Assembly (NCBI GenBank): GCA_032718475.1
Contig: JAUCBJ010000321.1
Span: 1-64,000, forward strand
Direction of reading: 5' to 3'
Source: Nemertoderma westbladi
Lineage: Eukaryota > Xenacoelomorpha > Nemertodermatida > Nemertodermatidae
Length of the DNA: 64,000 nucleotides
Notes under the pieces: generated by a model
Databases searched by the model: none
Told to the model about the DNA's origin: nothing
The model's input: the letters and a program-made list of their open reading frames with translations, nothing else
Translations under genes and position numbers: made by a program
Shown: in pieces, positions 23,082-34,061 of the stretch
How the letters are laid out: every line of letters starts with the position of its first letter
Numbering within the stretch: the stretch's first letter is position 1

Positions 23082-23850
23082 ATAAATTTGTGCTACAAAT
23101 TTATTTTAATTTCGTAATTATTCATATATTTAATTAAAATTATATATATGTATTGAATATATGCGACAGTACAATAAAGAAATGAGCAGTGTATGTATAT
23201 GTCCCTTTAACCCGCCATGACAGTGGCCCAGAATACTCTATGGTGGTAATAAATTTTTATATGGACCAAACAGTAATTGACGCTGGTTTAATATTACTAC
23301 ATATAAATACAGTATAAGCTATTTACATTCGTTTATTGCTTTGCTGTTAATTGGAGATGGGGATTTGAACCTCATCGGATTAATGATTAATTCCCATCGT
23401 CGAAGTGGGATAAGACTGCCTGAAGAATTAAAACAAACAAACTTCAAGCACGGCCTACTTAAATAGAAGTAGATAAATAGTAGATAAATAGATAGATGTA
23501 GATAAATATTTAAGTAGGCCATGCTTCAAGACTTCTATATTTTTTACTTTCAAAACAAAACATCCAAAACATTTCAATGCTGAAGTACTGTTCAAGTCCC
23601 TATGGCTGTACTGTTGATAAAGAGGGGCAGAGGCCAGACAGAGGGGATCAGGGTTGACTAAGTCCCGTGATGACTGGATTGATGGGGGACTTGGCACTGT
23701 TATAAACTTATAAATCAGAACGACGTTTGCTGTTAATAGAGTAAAACCTGTTGCCTGTTGTCTGACAACAGACAGACAGGTCTGCAGGTTGAGATCAGAG
23801 ATTGCCATTACATCCTGATTGACGACCCTGCATCGGTAGGTGCTAATGAT
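23082..23850. other. Intergenic stretch without a gene
   Basis: AT-rich. Contains an AATAAA at 23173 that could serve CLCA, a B-box-like word on the minus strand (GGTTCAAATCC, about 23360-23370) suggesting SINE debris, and a short ATAGATAGATG microsatellite near 23480. No supported coding sequence. Confidence 0.4.
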
Positions 23851-23852
23851 GC

Positions 23853-24856
23853 ATGAGCAACAATGAGCAACAATGAGCAACAACGAGCAACAATGAGCAA
23901 CAACGAGCAACAATGAGCAACAATGAGCAACAACGAGCAACAACGAGCAACAATGAGCAACAACGAGCAACAATGAGCAATACTAAAGTACAACAATGAG
24001 CAACAATGACCAACAATGAGCAACAATGACCAACAACGAGCAAAAATGAGCAACAACGAGCAACAATGAGCAACAACGAGCAACAATGAGCAATAATAAA
24101 GTACAACAATGAGCAACAATGACCAACAATGAGCAACAATGACCAACAACGAGCAACAATGAACAATAATGACCAACAATGAGCAACAATGACCAACAAC
24201 GAACGAGCAACAATGAGCAACAACGAGCAACAATGAGCAACAACGAGCAACAATGAGCAACAACGAGCAACAATGAGCAACAACGAACAACAATGAGCAA
24301 TAATAAAGTACAACAATAAGCAACAATGACCAACAACGAGAAACAATGACCAACAACGAGCAACAATGAACAACAATGACCAACAATGAGCAACAATGAC
24401 CAACAACGAGCAACAATGAACAACAATGAGCAACAATGAGCAACAATGAGCAACAATGACCAACAACGAGCAACAATGAACAACAATGACCAACAATGAG
24501 CAACAATGACCAACAACGAGCAACAATGAACAACAATGAGCAACAATGACCAACAACGAGCAACAATGAGCAACAACGAGCAACAATGAGCAATAATAAA
24601 GTACAACAACGAGCAAAAATGAGCAACAATGACCAACAATGAGCAACAACGAGCAACAATGAGCAACAACGAGCAACAATGAGCAATAATAAAGTACAAC
24701 AATGAGCAACAATGACCAACAATGAGGAACAATGAGCAACAACGAGCAACAATGAGCAACAACGAGCAACAACGAGCAACAATGTGCAACAACGAGCAAC
24801 AATGAGCATTAATAAAGTACAACAATGAGCAACAATGACCAACAATGAGCAACAAT
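23853..24856. repeat. 10-bp minisatellite, GAGCAACAAT type
   Basis: About 100 copies of GAGCAACAAT/GAGCAACAAC, with GACCAACAAT variants and periodic TAATAAAGTACAACAA interruptions. Because 10 is not a multiple of 3 and no stop codon forms, all three minus-strand frames stay open for about 300 residues (Leu/Val/His/Cys repeats); these are not genes. Confidence 0.97.
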
Positions 24857-25012
24857 TTAGAAATAGTAAGTTACAATAATGTATTTTATATTAATTATAT
24901 TAATTATTTGTAATTACAATATTAATTAATTATATATAAATATATAATATATATATTAATAGCATTCGTAAACTATGTACATCATTTTAGATAATCGGGC
25001 CTATCAAAAGTA

Positions 25013-25209
25013 TCATTTTAGATGTTTTAGACAATGTGTGTAGTTGACTACTTGACTTCCAGGTTCTTCCAGGTCATACCAATACGATTCAAAGGAGGAA
25101 CTGGACTCCATGTGGATCCAGGGGAAGTCATTTTGACGTTGGTACTGTAAGTCTGTCATTTGAGGCGTAGGTCCTAATTCTAACATTGGCACAGTCACGA
25201 TTCGGGTAC
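25013..25209 (-). CDS. Possible terminal exon of an unidentified minus-strand gene
   Basis: On the minus strand, AACATTTGTAG precedes an open stretch of about 65 codons that ends in a stop. Its composition is protein-like (for example PMLELGPTPQMTDLQYQRQN and SSSSFESYWYDLEEPG) with no low complexity. No family recognised and no partner exon found, so this could be chance. It lies between the two inverted 10-bp arrays. Confidence 0.3.
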
Positions 25210-26240
25210 CTACAAATGTTATAGGTACAGAATACTACTGCCAGACTGTACTACATAAATTTTGTACTAAAAACTAACTGGGCAAAGTCTACGGAACAGA
25301 CCTTTTGCTAAATTGACAGAACCCGCTGACCGGACCCATTGCCATTTAAAGGCAGAAAGGAGCAGGCAGCAGATTAGTAAAGGACCGGATTACAGAGGCG
25401 TGTTCAGGTGTTGGCGTTGGTGGGAACCGAACCAAAACAATAAACGAAAGTTAAGACATGTTACAAGATTATGGGTCAGGTCACAAAAAGCTCAGGTAAT
25501 AAGGGTCCGGTCAATAATACACTAGTAAAATATAAATCAAATATAAATCTTCAACATATAAATAAAAATTTAATATACCTAAAGTAAATAACAAATCAAA
25601 TACAAAATAGGCTTGGCCTACCCCATCCCACAAGCTACAGTAGTCTGTAATATAGAACGCTAGGCAGACTTCAGGACTGCCAGGCAATCACGGTCACTGT
25701 CCAACTGTATAAAATACAAAATGAATGGGAGAATCTTTTAGGCTTGTTAAGCCAAGGAATGCCTGTTCACTACCATGGGTGATCTTCCACAGTAAACCCT
25801 TCCACTCTGTTTCCCAAGTTGCCTTGGTTCCAAAATAATAATACGAAAACCAGTTCACACTTCACAGTACCGTACATCAGACAGTCAGAACCAGATAATA
25901 GGTTGAGGTAAGTTTCACCGACACTACCCAAACAGAACAAGACTGATAGACTGAAATCAGGTAAACTGATAAATATTTGTAGGCCTACCGGTCCCGGTAT
26001 AGCAGTATTGTGCACCATCTTGATGACATTGCGGGTATGGAAGCATTTTTTATTAAGTTCTTGGTTGGGAATTTATTTCTCATATCATACTTATATATTC
26101 GGGATTACTGGAATACATTATACTGCATAAATATAATGAATGTATCTGTGTAATCTGTTTAGTGGTGTACTCTAGTTACTTTATTATAGTTACTGTTATT
26201 GTAGTTACTGCTACTTTATTGTAGTTATTTTTTTATCACT
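25210..26240. other. Spacer between the inverted arrays
   Basis: No supported gene. A fragment of the G/C-bounded interspersed family (AACCAAAACAATAAACGAAA at about 25429) is visible. The rest is unremarkable AT-rich sequence. Confidence 0.4.
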
Positions 26241-26244
26241 TTAT

Positions 26245-26706
26245 TATTTTTGCTCATTGTTGCTCATCATTTTTTCTCGTTGTTGTACTTTATTATTGCT
26301 CGTTGTTGCTCATTGTTGCTCATTGTTGCTCGTTGTTGCTTATTGTTGCTCATTGTTGCTCGTTATTGGTCATTGTTGCTCATTGTTGTACTTTATTATT
26401 GCTCATTGTTGATCGTTGTTGCTCATCGTTGCTCATTGTTGCTCATTGTTGCTCGTTGTTGCTCATTGTTCCTCATTGTTGCTCATTGTTACTCATCGTT
26501 GTTGTACTTTATTATTGCTCATTGTTGCTCGTTGTTGCTCATTGCTGCTCATTGTTGCTCGTTGTTGCTCATTGTTGCTCATTGTTGCTCGTTGTTGCTC
26601 ATTGTTGCTCGTTGTTGCTCGTTGTTGGTCGTTGTTGCTCGTTGTTGCTCATTGTTGCTCGTTGTTGCTCATTGTTGCTCGTTGTTGGTCCTTGTTGCTC
26701 GTTGTG
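26245..26706. repeat. 10-bp minisatellite, ATTGTTGCTC type, inverted relative to 23853-24856
   Basis: About 45 copies of the exact reverse complement of the unit in the first array, including the same TACTTTATTATTGCTC interruptions. Three overlapping plus-strand frames are open by periodicity only. Followed at 26721 by a short C-run. Confidence 0.97.
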
Positions 26707-27036
26707 CATTTTAGCACCTACCCCCCCCCCCCGCATCGCATTATGCAAGTTGACACATCAATTACATTAATATCTACATCCAACCTACATTCACCCTTAC
26801 ACGTACACGTGCCACTACATGTAGGCTACCGCTACCGCCACACCAACCTAGCAAGAATGCATACATACCCCTGCCCTGTGTGCCCTGTTAATTGGACAAA
26901 TTGTGACCAGTGTTCCTGACTGAATTATCGGTAACTAGGCGTAGGCCTACTCTGCTGTACTACAGTACTGCATACTGTGCTACTGCTGTACTGTTCTGAA
27001 TTGTTTTTAATAAAAATAGATCCTACTTGATTGCAG

Positions 27037-28034
27037 GATTGATGGCTTTAGAACAGATATCTGTAAGCGATTCCATTAACTTGCAGCCACTGCTGAATCA
27101 GTACGAATCTACTTACATCGCATCTATAAGTATTCCGGGAGATATGAATATAAAGGAGCCAATTACCACTAATGTAACCACGCCAAACACAAAATATCCA
27201 TCGAGAATTCAGGTAGAATTAACCGCGACAAATATGGTAGAATTAACTACACCAAATATAGTAGAATTAACCGCGACAAATATGGTAGAATTAACTACAC
27301 CAAATATAGTAGAATTAACAACGCCGAGTTTGATAGAATTAACAACGCCAAATATGGTACCGATAGAATTAACGACGCCAAATATGGTACCGATAGAATT
27401 AACGACGCCAAATATGGTACCGATAGAATTAACGAAACCAAATATAGTAGAACAAGAAGTACCCAATGCTGGCAATCTGATGAAATCCTCCCATAGCAGT
27501 CGCGTTACCTGTAGGCCTACCGGTACTGGGAAACGGAGACATTCGTGTTTAATCATCGATAAACCTACAACTATATCGAATATTTCTATGCGAAGCCAAC
27601 TAAAAGAAACTTCGTCAATAACAGCAGCTTTAGATTTAACCCCTCCTACCAAGAGATTAATTTATTGGAATGACTTTGGGAGGGTAGAGAGATTGTTTGC
27701 GGAACCGGGACGACAGCCCAGCTTAGCCTCACACCAACGCAGCTATTCCCGCAACTTGCACAACATTATTCCATCCGAACTTAAAGACAAGGAGGACCGA
27801 GAGAGAGACAATGAGAAAGAATTCCGTCGACAACAATCACTTCAGGTTGAGAGAATTAATAATTCCCTAGTCCATGTTGTCAGGAATCCCCAAATGCAGA
27901 CACTTCCAATAATTGGATTCAATGCCATCGATTTGGCTAACCAAGATAGTATATATATCTTAGAAGAACAAGATAACTCGGGTGAGGGAGAAGCAATAGA
28001 CTTTGATTACACCCATCAATCTGGTTTGGATTAA
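27037..28034 (+). CDS. Last exon of an unidentified gene, with in-frame tandem repeats
   Basis: A splice acceptor (CTACTTGATTGCAG, ending at 27036) opens a frame of about 332 codons to TAA at 28034. The upstream exons were not found. The N-terminal ~55 residues are non-repetitive. A region of about 14 short repeats of the ELTTPNM/VELTATNM type follows (27213-27450), including three exact VPIELTTPNM copies. Then comes a non-repetitive C-terminal half with KRLIYWNDFGRVERLFAEPG, a charged stretch (KDKEDRERDNEKEFRRQQ) and an acidic end. There is no transmembrane segment or known domain. It looks like a disordered cytoplasmic or nuclear tail. Codon-level order and the non-repetitive half argue that it is real; function unknown. 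Confidence 0.6.
27213..27450 (+). repeat. Coding minisatellite within the unidentified exon
   Basis: Units of 24 bp (GAATTAACYACRCCAAATAT type) and 30 bp (with an extra GTACCGATA) in tandem. All are multiples of three, so the reading frame is preserved through every copy. Confidence 0.9.
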
Positions 28035-28483
28035 ATCAGTTAGCCACTACTGTGGTTTGTGGCGCAACATCCTTAAATGTATGTGGAACATCTGCAATGT
28101 ATATAATGGCTGTTAGCCTACACTGTTTGTACGCCGTTTGTTTTATTACTATCAGTTTCATTTCGGTCACGTTTACATACCTAACGTACCCGTATTATAG
28201 AAACAAACATGATGTGTTTCATGGTAACTTGTTCAATTATATGCTAATGTAATTGTCTGGACTTGAGAACATTATTGGAGTGCCTGCTAGAGTGCTCGAA
28301 ACATTATTATTATTAATATCCGACAAGTATTGAACTATTATACTATTACGACCCATTTATTTAGCATTATTATTTGCAGACTTCTATTATTTCTATAAAC
28401 GAGTTTTACACGAAATACTCAAATTTACACCGAGGTACCATAAATGGACCATTAATAGTTTTTTCCATCTTGTATAATACAAC
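28035..28483 (+). other. Probable 3' UTR and spacer
   Basis: Follows the stop of the unidentified exon. A short hydrophobic ORF (about 28088-28252) starts here but has no supporting feature. No canonical AATAAA was noticed. Confidence 0.35.
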
Positions 28484-29134
28484 TTTGTATATTCCGAGCA
28501 CAACTTAGTATATTCGGAGCACAACTTAGTATATTCGGAGCACAACTTAGTATATTCGGAGCACAACTTAGTATATTCGGAGCACAACTTAGTATATTCC
28601 GAGCACAACTTAGTATATTCGGAGCACAACTTAGTATATTCCGAGCACAACTTAGTATATTCGGAGCACAACTTAGTATATTCGGAGCACAACTTAGTAT
28701 ATTCGGAGCACAACTTAGTATATTCCGAGCACAACTTAGTATATTCGGAGCACAACTTAGTATATTCCGAGCACAACTTAGTATATTCGGAGCACAACTT
28801 AGTATATTCGGAGCACAACTTAGTATATTCCGAGCACAACTTAGTATATTCGGAGCACAACTTAGTATATTCGGAGCACAACTTAGTATATTCCGAGCAC
28901 AACTTAGTATATTCGGAGCACAACTTAGTATATTCCGAGCACAACTTAGTATATTCCGAGCACAACTTAGTATATTCCGAGCACAACTTAGTATATTCCG
29001 AGCACAACTTAGTATATTCCGAGCACAACTTAGTATATTCCGAGCACAACTTAGTATATTCCGAGCACAACTTAGTATATTCGGAGCACAACTTAGTATA
29101 TTCGGAGCACAACTTAGTATATTCGGAGCACAAC
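28484..29134. repeat. 21-bp minisatellite (ACTTAGTATATTCSGAGCAC core)
   Basis: About 31 copies of a 21-bp unit, almost invariant except for one position that is G or C (TTCGGAGC versus TTCCGAGC). As 21 is divisible by three, the minus strand reads as a (CSEYTKL)n frame; I treat that as a by-product. Confidence 0.97.
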
Positions 29135-30600
29135 TTACGTGCTTATGTTTAATTTTAATTAGTCAAATTATTCAAAACAATTTGTGTGGAATTTCCAAAA
29201 TTGTATCCCATTCAATTTATGTCACAGAAAACTGAAATAGTGATACAGTGTAGTGTGGCAGTAAGGTAAATAACAAGTGTTGCGCACAACGTACGAATAA
29301 AAATATTTTATTTGAACAGTCTGCTTTTTCTCGCTAATATTTTTAAGAATGAGTGAATTAATCAAACATTTTTCAAAAAATTCAAAATTAAAAAGATATT
29401 TGTTTTACTAATTTATCTGAAAATTAGATTCAAAATTAGTTAAAAATAATTATTTATTACATAGGAAAAAAGTAGTACTTTTTTTCACTATTCTTGAGGC
29501 ATTTAATTTACCGAGCGCCACCGAGGTTAATAAAGGGTCGAAAGACGTTACGTTTTTTTTCTCATGTAATACGTAATTTTTATTCTTAAAATTCCTCACT
29601 TGGAGATGTTAAGAATAAATAACAAAAAACAATGTCATGAAAACGAGCGTTACATGGTGGACAAAATCCTAGTGACGGCGTAACTAATTGTTAGTAAATA
29701 GAATATATGTCCGACCTGACGGTTTATCAGTCAGTCTTTCTGACAGAGTGGTAGACTGTAGAACTGCAAAGTTTCCCATGTAAATTATTTTTTAAACTAT
29801 TGACAGACTTCGTGTGCAAAGAATATATTTCATCAAGAATTGAGTTACTGGTATTAACGTCCAAATATAATTCGGTACTCCAGAACGACTTGCTAATTAA
29901 TGATAAAAATTAAGTTATTGATCAACATGTGAAACACGAATATCAAAGGCACCCCGAAGACTCGTCTCTCTTGGCTGTTACCTATAATTCCGGGCGAGGG
30001 TGCCACAACTCCCAAGGATTAACTCTCGATAGCTGTCTTTAATCCCCAAGGTTCCCAGGTGAAGCCAGGTTCCCATTTCACCGCTGGGTTTGCGTATGGT
30101 AAGCAATAATAATATCTGAAGTGTCTAGTTTAGAGATTCAACGAAATTTCTGCAGCATTTAATCGAATTTGTACCTTCGCCGCCAAACACTGTCCTGAAA
30201 GAAGGTCATGCGCTGTATCCAATCGGACTGCGACAACATGATTAATTGTACCCCTACCCCTGTATACGACATTATACGACTTACTTCGTGGCTCGCCCCT
30301 CGTGTGTTATGTTCATGCAGTACAGTAATAGTGCTATACCAAAGGCATCCTACTTGAAGACTCATTTACTACTGTAGCTCTATACCTTGTATGATACATT
30401 GGTACATACGTACAGTACCGGTACTTTGATCATTGTAATGCACTTACTAAGATACTGCATATTCAAGTTACTGTACAGAATATTCAAATTATCCAATTTG
30501 AATTAACCACAAAAAATTGATGCAAATTAAGGGAAAGGAGCAGGTTACAGTGGCGCGTTAATCTAACTAACCAAAACAATAAATGAAGGTCAGTACAGTA
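29135..30600. other. AT-rich intergenic region
   Basis: No gene supported. 30520-30600 is a fragment of the G/C-bounded interspersed family (GGGAAAGGAGCAGGTTACAG). 29940-30110 is a more GC-rich patch without an ORF. Confidence 0.4.
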
Positions 30601-31885
30601 TAACAGATTACAGTACAGTTTTATTTGATGATGGGGTGATGATAACTCCACCTACTGGCTCCAGAAGTCGAGGAAATCCTGCCAAGTACCTAACTGATCT
30701 AGACGTTGCTGATGACTTAGGAGTACTCTCAGAATCACTAGAGGGAGCCCAACGGCTCCTCAGCTCATTAGAACATGCTGCTTCTAGTGTTGGTCTTTTT
30801 ATTAACTCCAGAAAGACCAAAATTTGACAGTTAACTTTGAAAGTCATCAGCAAGTCTCTGATCGGATGAGCATAAGCTCAAAGGATGGTATGCTTGAGCA
30901 TGTGGACGACTTCTGTTACCTGGTATCATGGATCCGGAAGTCTGGTGAGGACCTTCGAATACGTAAGGCAAAGGCATGGGCAGCCTTGGATAGGCTTTCC
31001 AGGATTTAGAAGTCACCGAGAATTAATCGGAAACTTAAGGTTCGATTATTTAGAGCAGCAGTAGTTCCAGTACTCCTCTATGGGAGTCCATGCTGGGCTC
31101 TAACTGCTGATGACACCAAATCTCTGGATGGCACATTCACAAGAATGCTACGCCGGGTTCATCGCCGAGTACAATGCACACATCCATTTGAAAGTCATCA
31201 GCAAGTCTCTGATCGGATGAGCATAAGCTCAAAGGATGGTATGCTTGAGCATGTGGACGACTTCTGTTACCTGGTATCATGGATCCGGAAGTCTGGTGAG
31301 GACCTTCGAATACGTAAGGCAAAGGCATGGGCAGCCTTGGATAGGCTTTCCAGGATTTAGAAGTCACCGAGAATTAATCGGAAACTTAAGGTTCGATTAT
31401 TTAGAGCAGCAGTAGTTCCAGTACTCCTCTATGGGAGTCCATGCTGGGCTCTAACTGCTGATGACACCAAATCTCTGGATGGCACATTCACAAGAATGCT
31501 ACGCCGGGTTCATCGCCGAGTACAATGCACACATCTCCAACCAGACACTATATAACATTGGAGGTGTCTCATTGGTTCCATACCAAGCTTGACACAAGAA
31601 CAAAATCGCCTCCGCTTTGCAGGACATTGCTTTCGCCGTGGAGACCAGCCAGTGCATAATCTTGTACTTTGGCAGCCTCATGGAGTGAATAAGCATGGTG
31701 GACAGCCCATGACTTTCTTGAGACGCATCTTAAAGGACACTGGCCTTGAAAATTCGGATAATCTAGTAAATGTCATGGGTGATAGGGAGTTGTGGCGGCG
31801 CAATTTTGTCGACAAGCAGGTACAGCATTCTTAAAAATGCAGCTGCAATGCAGCATGCCGATCCTAGTAGTAGTAGTCGGAAATA
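30601..31885 (+). mobile_element. Truncated non-LTR retrotransposon (LINE), reverse-transcriptase C-terminal part
   Basis: Starts inside the RT domain: KYLTDLDVADDLGVLSESLE covers the catalytic FADD box, here mutated to VADD. Then SVGLFINSRKTKI, then the post-RT region (AWAALDRLSRI, KVRLFRAAVVPVLLYGSPCW, FTRMLRR). It ends with TGGCGGCGCAATTTTGTCGA and a tail ATGCCGATCCTAGTAGTAG. The order is typical of RTE/Jockey-like LINEs. Frame breaks: a missing base at about 30826 and a TAG inside the post-RT region. Contains a 351-bp perfect tandem duplication. Dead copy. Confidence 0.85.
30836..31537 (+). repeat. Perfect tandem duplication, 2 x 351 bp, inside the LINE
   Basis: 30836-31186 and 31187-31537 appear identical base for base, including the in-frame TAG. 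The duplicated block runs from AAAGTCATCAGCAAGTCTCT to ACAATGCACACATC. Other LINE copies in the window have one copy, so this is either a very recent duplication or an assembly error. Confidence 0.9.
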
Positions 31886-32796
31886 AAAAGCGGGCCCGGA
31901 GCAACGTACAGTAATTGTGGAAAATCCGGGAGGCCCCCTTTATATTTTATGTGAAATAATTACTTGAATTACTTACACCAATTGTCAAAAAACTGTTTTA
32001 TTAACATTGGAGTGAAGGGGATGTCCCTTCCCTGCTTTGCGCCCTCACTCAACTCGGCTATCCGAGTCAGTTGTCAGCTTGATATGCAGGAAGCCAGATT
32101 TCAGATAACCAATAGACTTATAGAATCAACTCATCTTTACATCAAACTGGTCCACCAATTGTTAAATTATTTTAATGTTCTGGAATGAATATTTACGAAG
32201 TTGTCTCGTTTTAATCAACATGAAGGGATCCGAATAACAAGGTGATGGTTTAACTACTGTAGTCTAAGTTAAGAAAATTGCCCAGGGGGCCATTTCCGGG
32301 CCTCCTGGGCATCTCCCGGGCCCGGAGATTTTGCCCCCCTCCTCTCGGGAGCGCTGCCCCCCCCCCCCCCCCCCCCTCCCCACTATCTGCCAAAAATATA
32401 TAAAGCAACGTGTCTTTCTATTATTTGAATTTCATTGGCTATGGAGTAGTATGGAACCTTTTAGGATGATCTACCTATGGATGGAGGGAAATTTGAAAAA
32501 GTAGGTAAAGAGCTAAATCACTCCTACCATAATATAGTGATACAGCTGGATAGGCCTAGCAGCCCTGCAGTCTCAGAATCTCTAGCCTAGCATACATACA
32601 CTAGTACACATAACTACAGACGAGGACCGGTATGTTTTCATATCTATATTTACCACACATCCATACATCTGATCTATGTACAATTTGTTATTTATAAAAT
32701 ATACAATTTTATTATACAATATACAATTTTGTTATAAAATATACAATTTTATTATACAATATACAATTTGGTTCTACTTCATGTCAGATAGGGAGT
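31886..32796. other. Intergenic repeats without a gene
   Basis: Contains GC-rich inverted words (GCGGGCCCGGAG at 31891, CGGGCCCGGAG at 32309), a 20-C run (32357-32376) followed by TCCCCACTATCTGCC as in the 15713 element, and a short ATACAATTTTATTATACAAT repeat (32700-32770). Probably nested remnants of the G/C-bounded family. Confidence 0.45.
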
Positions 32797-33050
32797 GGGG
32801 GGGGGGGGGGGGGGGGGGGCTGGTCTCAATAAAAATTCATCCCTCACCAGGGGAAATTCGACGCAAATAATAGCTGTTTACTCTCAAAAATAAAACTGTA
32901 ACCTGTTCTATTGTAGGTATTTAGTTTATTGTTTTGGTTAAAATAACGTGCCACTCTAACCTGCTCCTTTTCCTAAATTGAGAATTTAACATTGAGGCGG
33001 GATATTAATTCGCCAAGATGGGATTTGCGTCCAGTCACCCCCTCCCCTGT
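32797..33050 (-). mobile_element. Second copy of the G/C-bounded interspersed element
   Basis: Starts with 23 G (32797-32819) and CTGGTCTC. In reverse complement its body reads CTGGACGCAAATCCCATCTT, GGCGAATTAATATC, GGAGCAGGTTAGAGTGGC and AACCAAAACAATAAAC, matching 15552-15690 and 22745-22852. No coding capacity. Confidence 0.6.
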
Positions 33051-33365
33051 CTCACATCAGTACTGGCACATTTAACCAAAACAATATAGGCCCTACTAAA
33101 CTTTACTTGTTGATATGCGACCAATTTGCGGTGGAGAACACTTTTTAGTCAATGTGCGCCACTATTCGCGTTATATGAATTTCAGTGTTTGACAGAGGAC
33201 ATAGATACAAAGATTACAGTATTTATTTATAATAATATTATAATTTTTTCTTATAATACACAGCAGTAATTATTGATTTATTATTGTAATATTATGTTGA
33301 CTGCGTACCACCGGTACCTCAGCGCTCGGTTGATGATGCACTGATACAGTTTGCTAGTTTTGGAT

Positions 33366-34061
33366 ATGACTTACAACGCTTTTGTCGCCAGTCGTAAAAC
33401 ATGGTTGGGGTCCGTACTAAACAACGGAATGGGCCGATATGTTCCGCAGTGTTCTAGAATAACTTTACGATTCAGTCAGAACGGCGGTGGTAGTAAAGGA
33501 ATTCGTGATTACATACAGAACGAAATGGTTGAGTTTGCTAAAGCGAATCCTTCTATTGTGGTTTATCTAGACCCCCGGTTTACCCACTGTCCCCTAATAA
33601 TCGGGGAATTTATGAACGGCACGACAAGAGAAATACTCGCTAATAAGTTTACACTCAAACACGTTGCAGAAACGCTTTACTTAATGCGAGGGATGTCTGG
33701 ACTAGAAGTTCTACGAACAATTAAACCTAATCGATCAAACTCCCCGTCTATACAGGGACAGTGGCATCCGTTCGCGTGGCTACCGGTACCGGGGGGGCGG
33801 GCTGACTGGCCGGAGTTGGATGTCGGCCCGTCCCGCTCCGTGGAACGAGTTGGGATATCTCCGGACCACCTCGGGGCTGCAGTAGAGACCCCGCTTCGCT
33901 CCAATCCCGAGAACGTCTCCAAGGGATCCAGGGATCGCAGTAGGGATTGGGATCCGGCCAGTAGAGATCCAGATTATGCCGTTAATGTGATTCACACAAA
34001 GAGGACGACAGACACGAAACAGTATTGGAGGAAAATAGGAAAGACAAAGAGGATGAAGTAA
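33366..34061 (+). CDS. MRPL43: Large ribosomal subunit protein mL43, mitochondrial (MRPL43)
   Basis: A structural protein of the mitochondrial 39S subunit with the thioredoxin-like L51/S25/CI-B8 fold. The ATG at 33366 gives 231 residues. Conserved segments: SVLNNGMGRYVPQCSRITLR near the start, NGGGSKGIRDYI, EFAKANPSIVVYLDPR, GEFMNGTTREI and, most diagnostic, SIQGQWHPFAW. The core ends near residue 150; the rest is a basic, Arg/Asp/Ser-rich tail of unknown role, so the protein is longer than the usual ~160-residue core. The whole frame is uninterrupted by introns, while vertebrate MRPL43 is split, so either introns were lost or this is an intact retrocopy. I saw no poly-A tail that would prove the latter. 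TTG codons just upstream are not plausible starts. Confidence 0.88.
   Translation: MTYNAFVASRKTWLGSVLNNGMGRYVPQCSRITLRFSQNGGGSKGIRDYIQNEMVEFAKANPSIVVYLDPRFTHCPLIIGEFMNGTTREILANKFTLKHVAETLYLMRGMSGLEVLRTIKPNRSNSPSIQGQWHPFAWLPVPGGRADWPELDVGPSRSVERVGISPDHLGAAVETPLRSNPENVSKGSRDRSRDWDPASRDPDYAVNVIHTKRTTDTKQYWRKIGKTKRMK

Noticed and set aside
23808-24855. Three overlapping minus-strand ORFs of 290-345 residues
   Set aside because: They are the same 10-bp tandem repeat in three frames; no non-repetitive part, no start context or splice logic.
28088-28252. Short hydrophobic ORF after the unidentified exon
   Set aside because: Lies in the probable 3' UTR, with no splice or family support.
28393-29133. 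246-residue minus-strand ORF of (CSEYTKL)n
   Set aside because: Pure 21-bp minisatellite; open because 21 is divisible by three.
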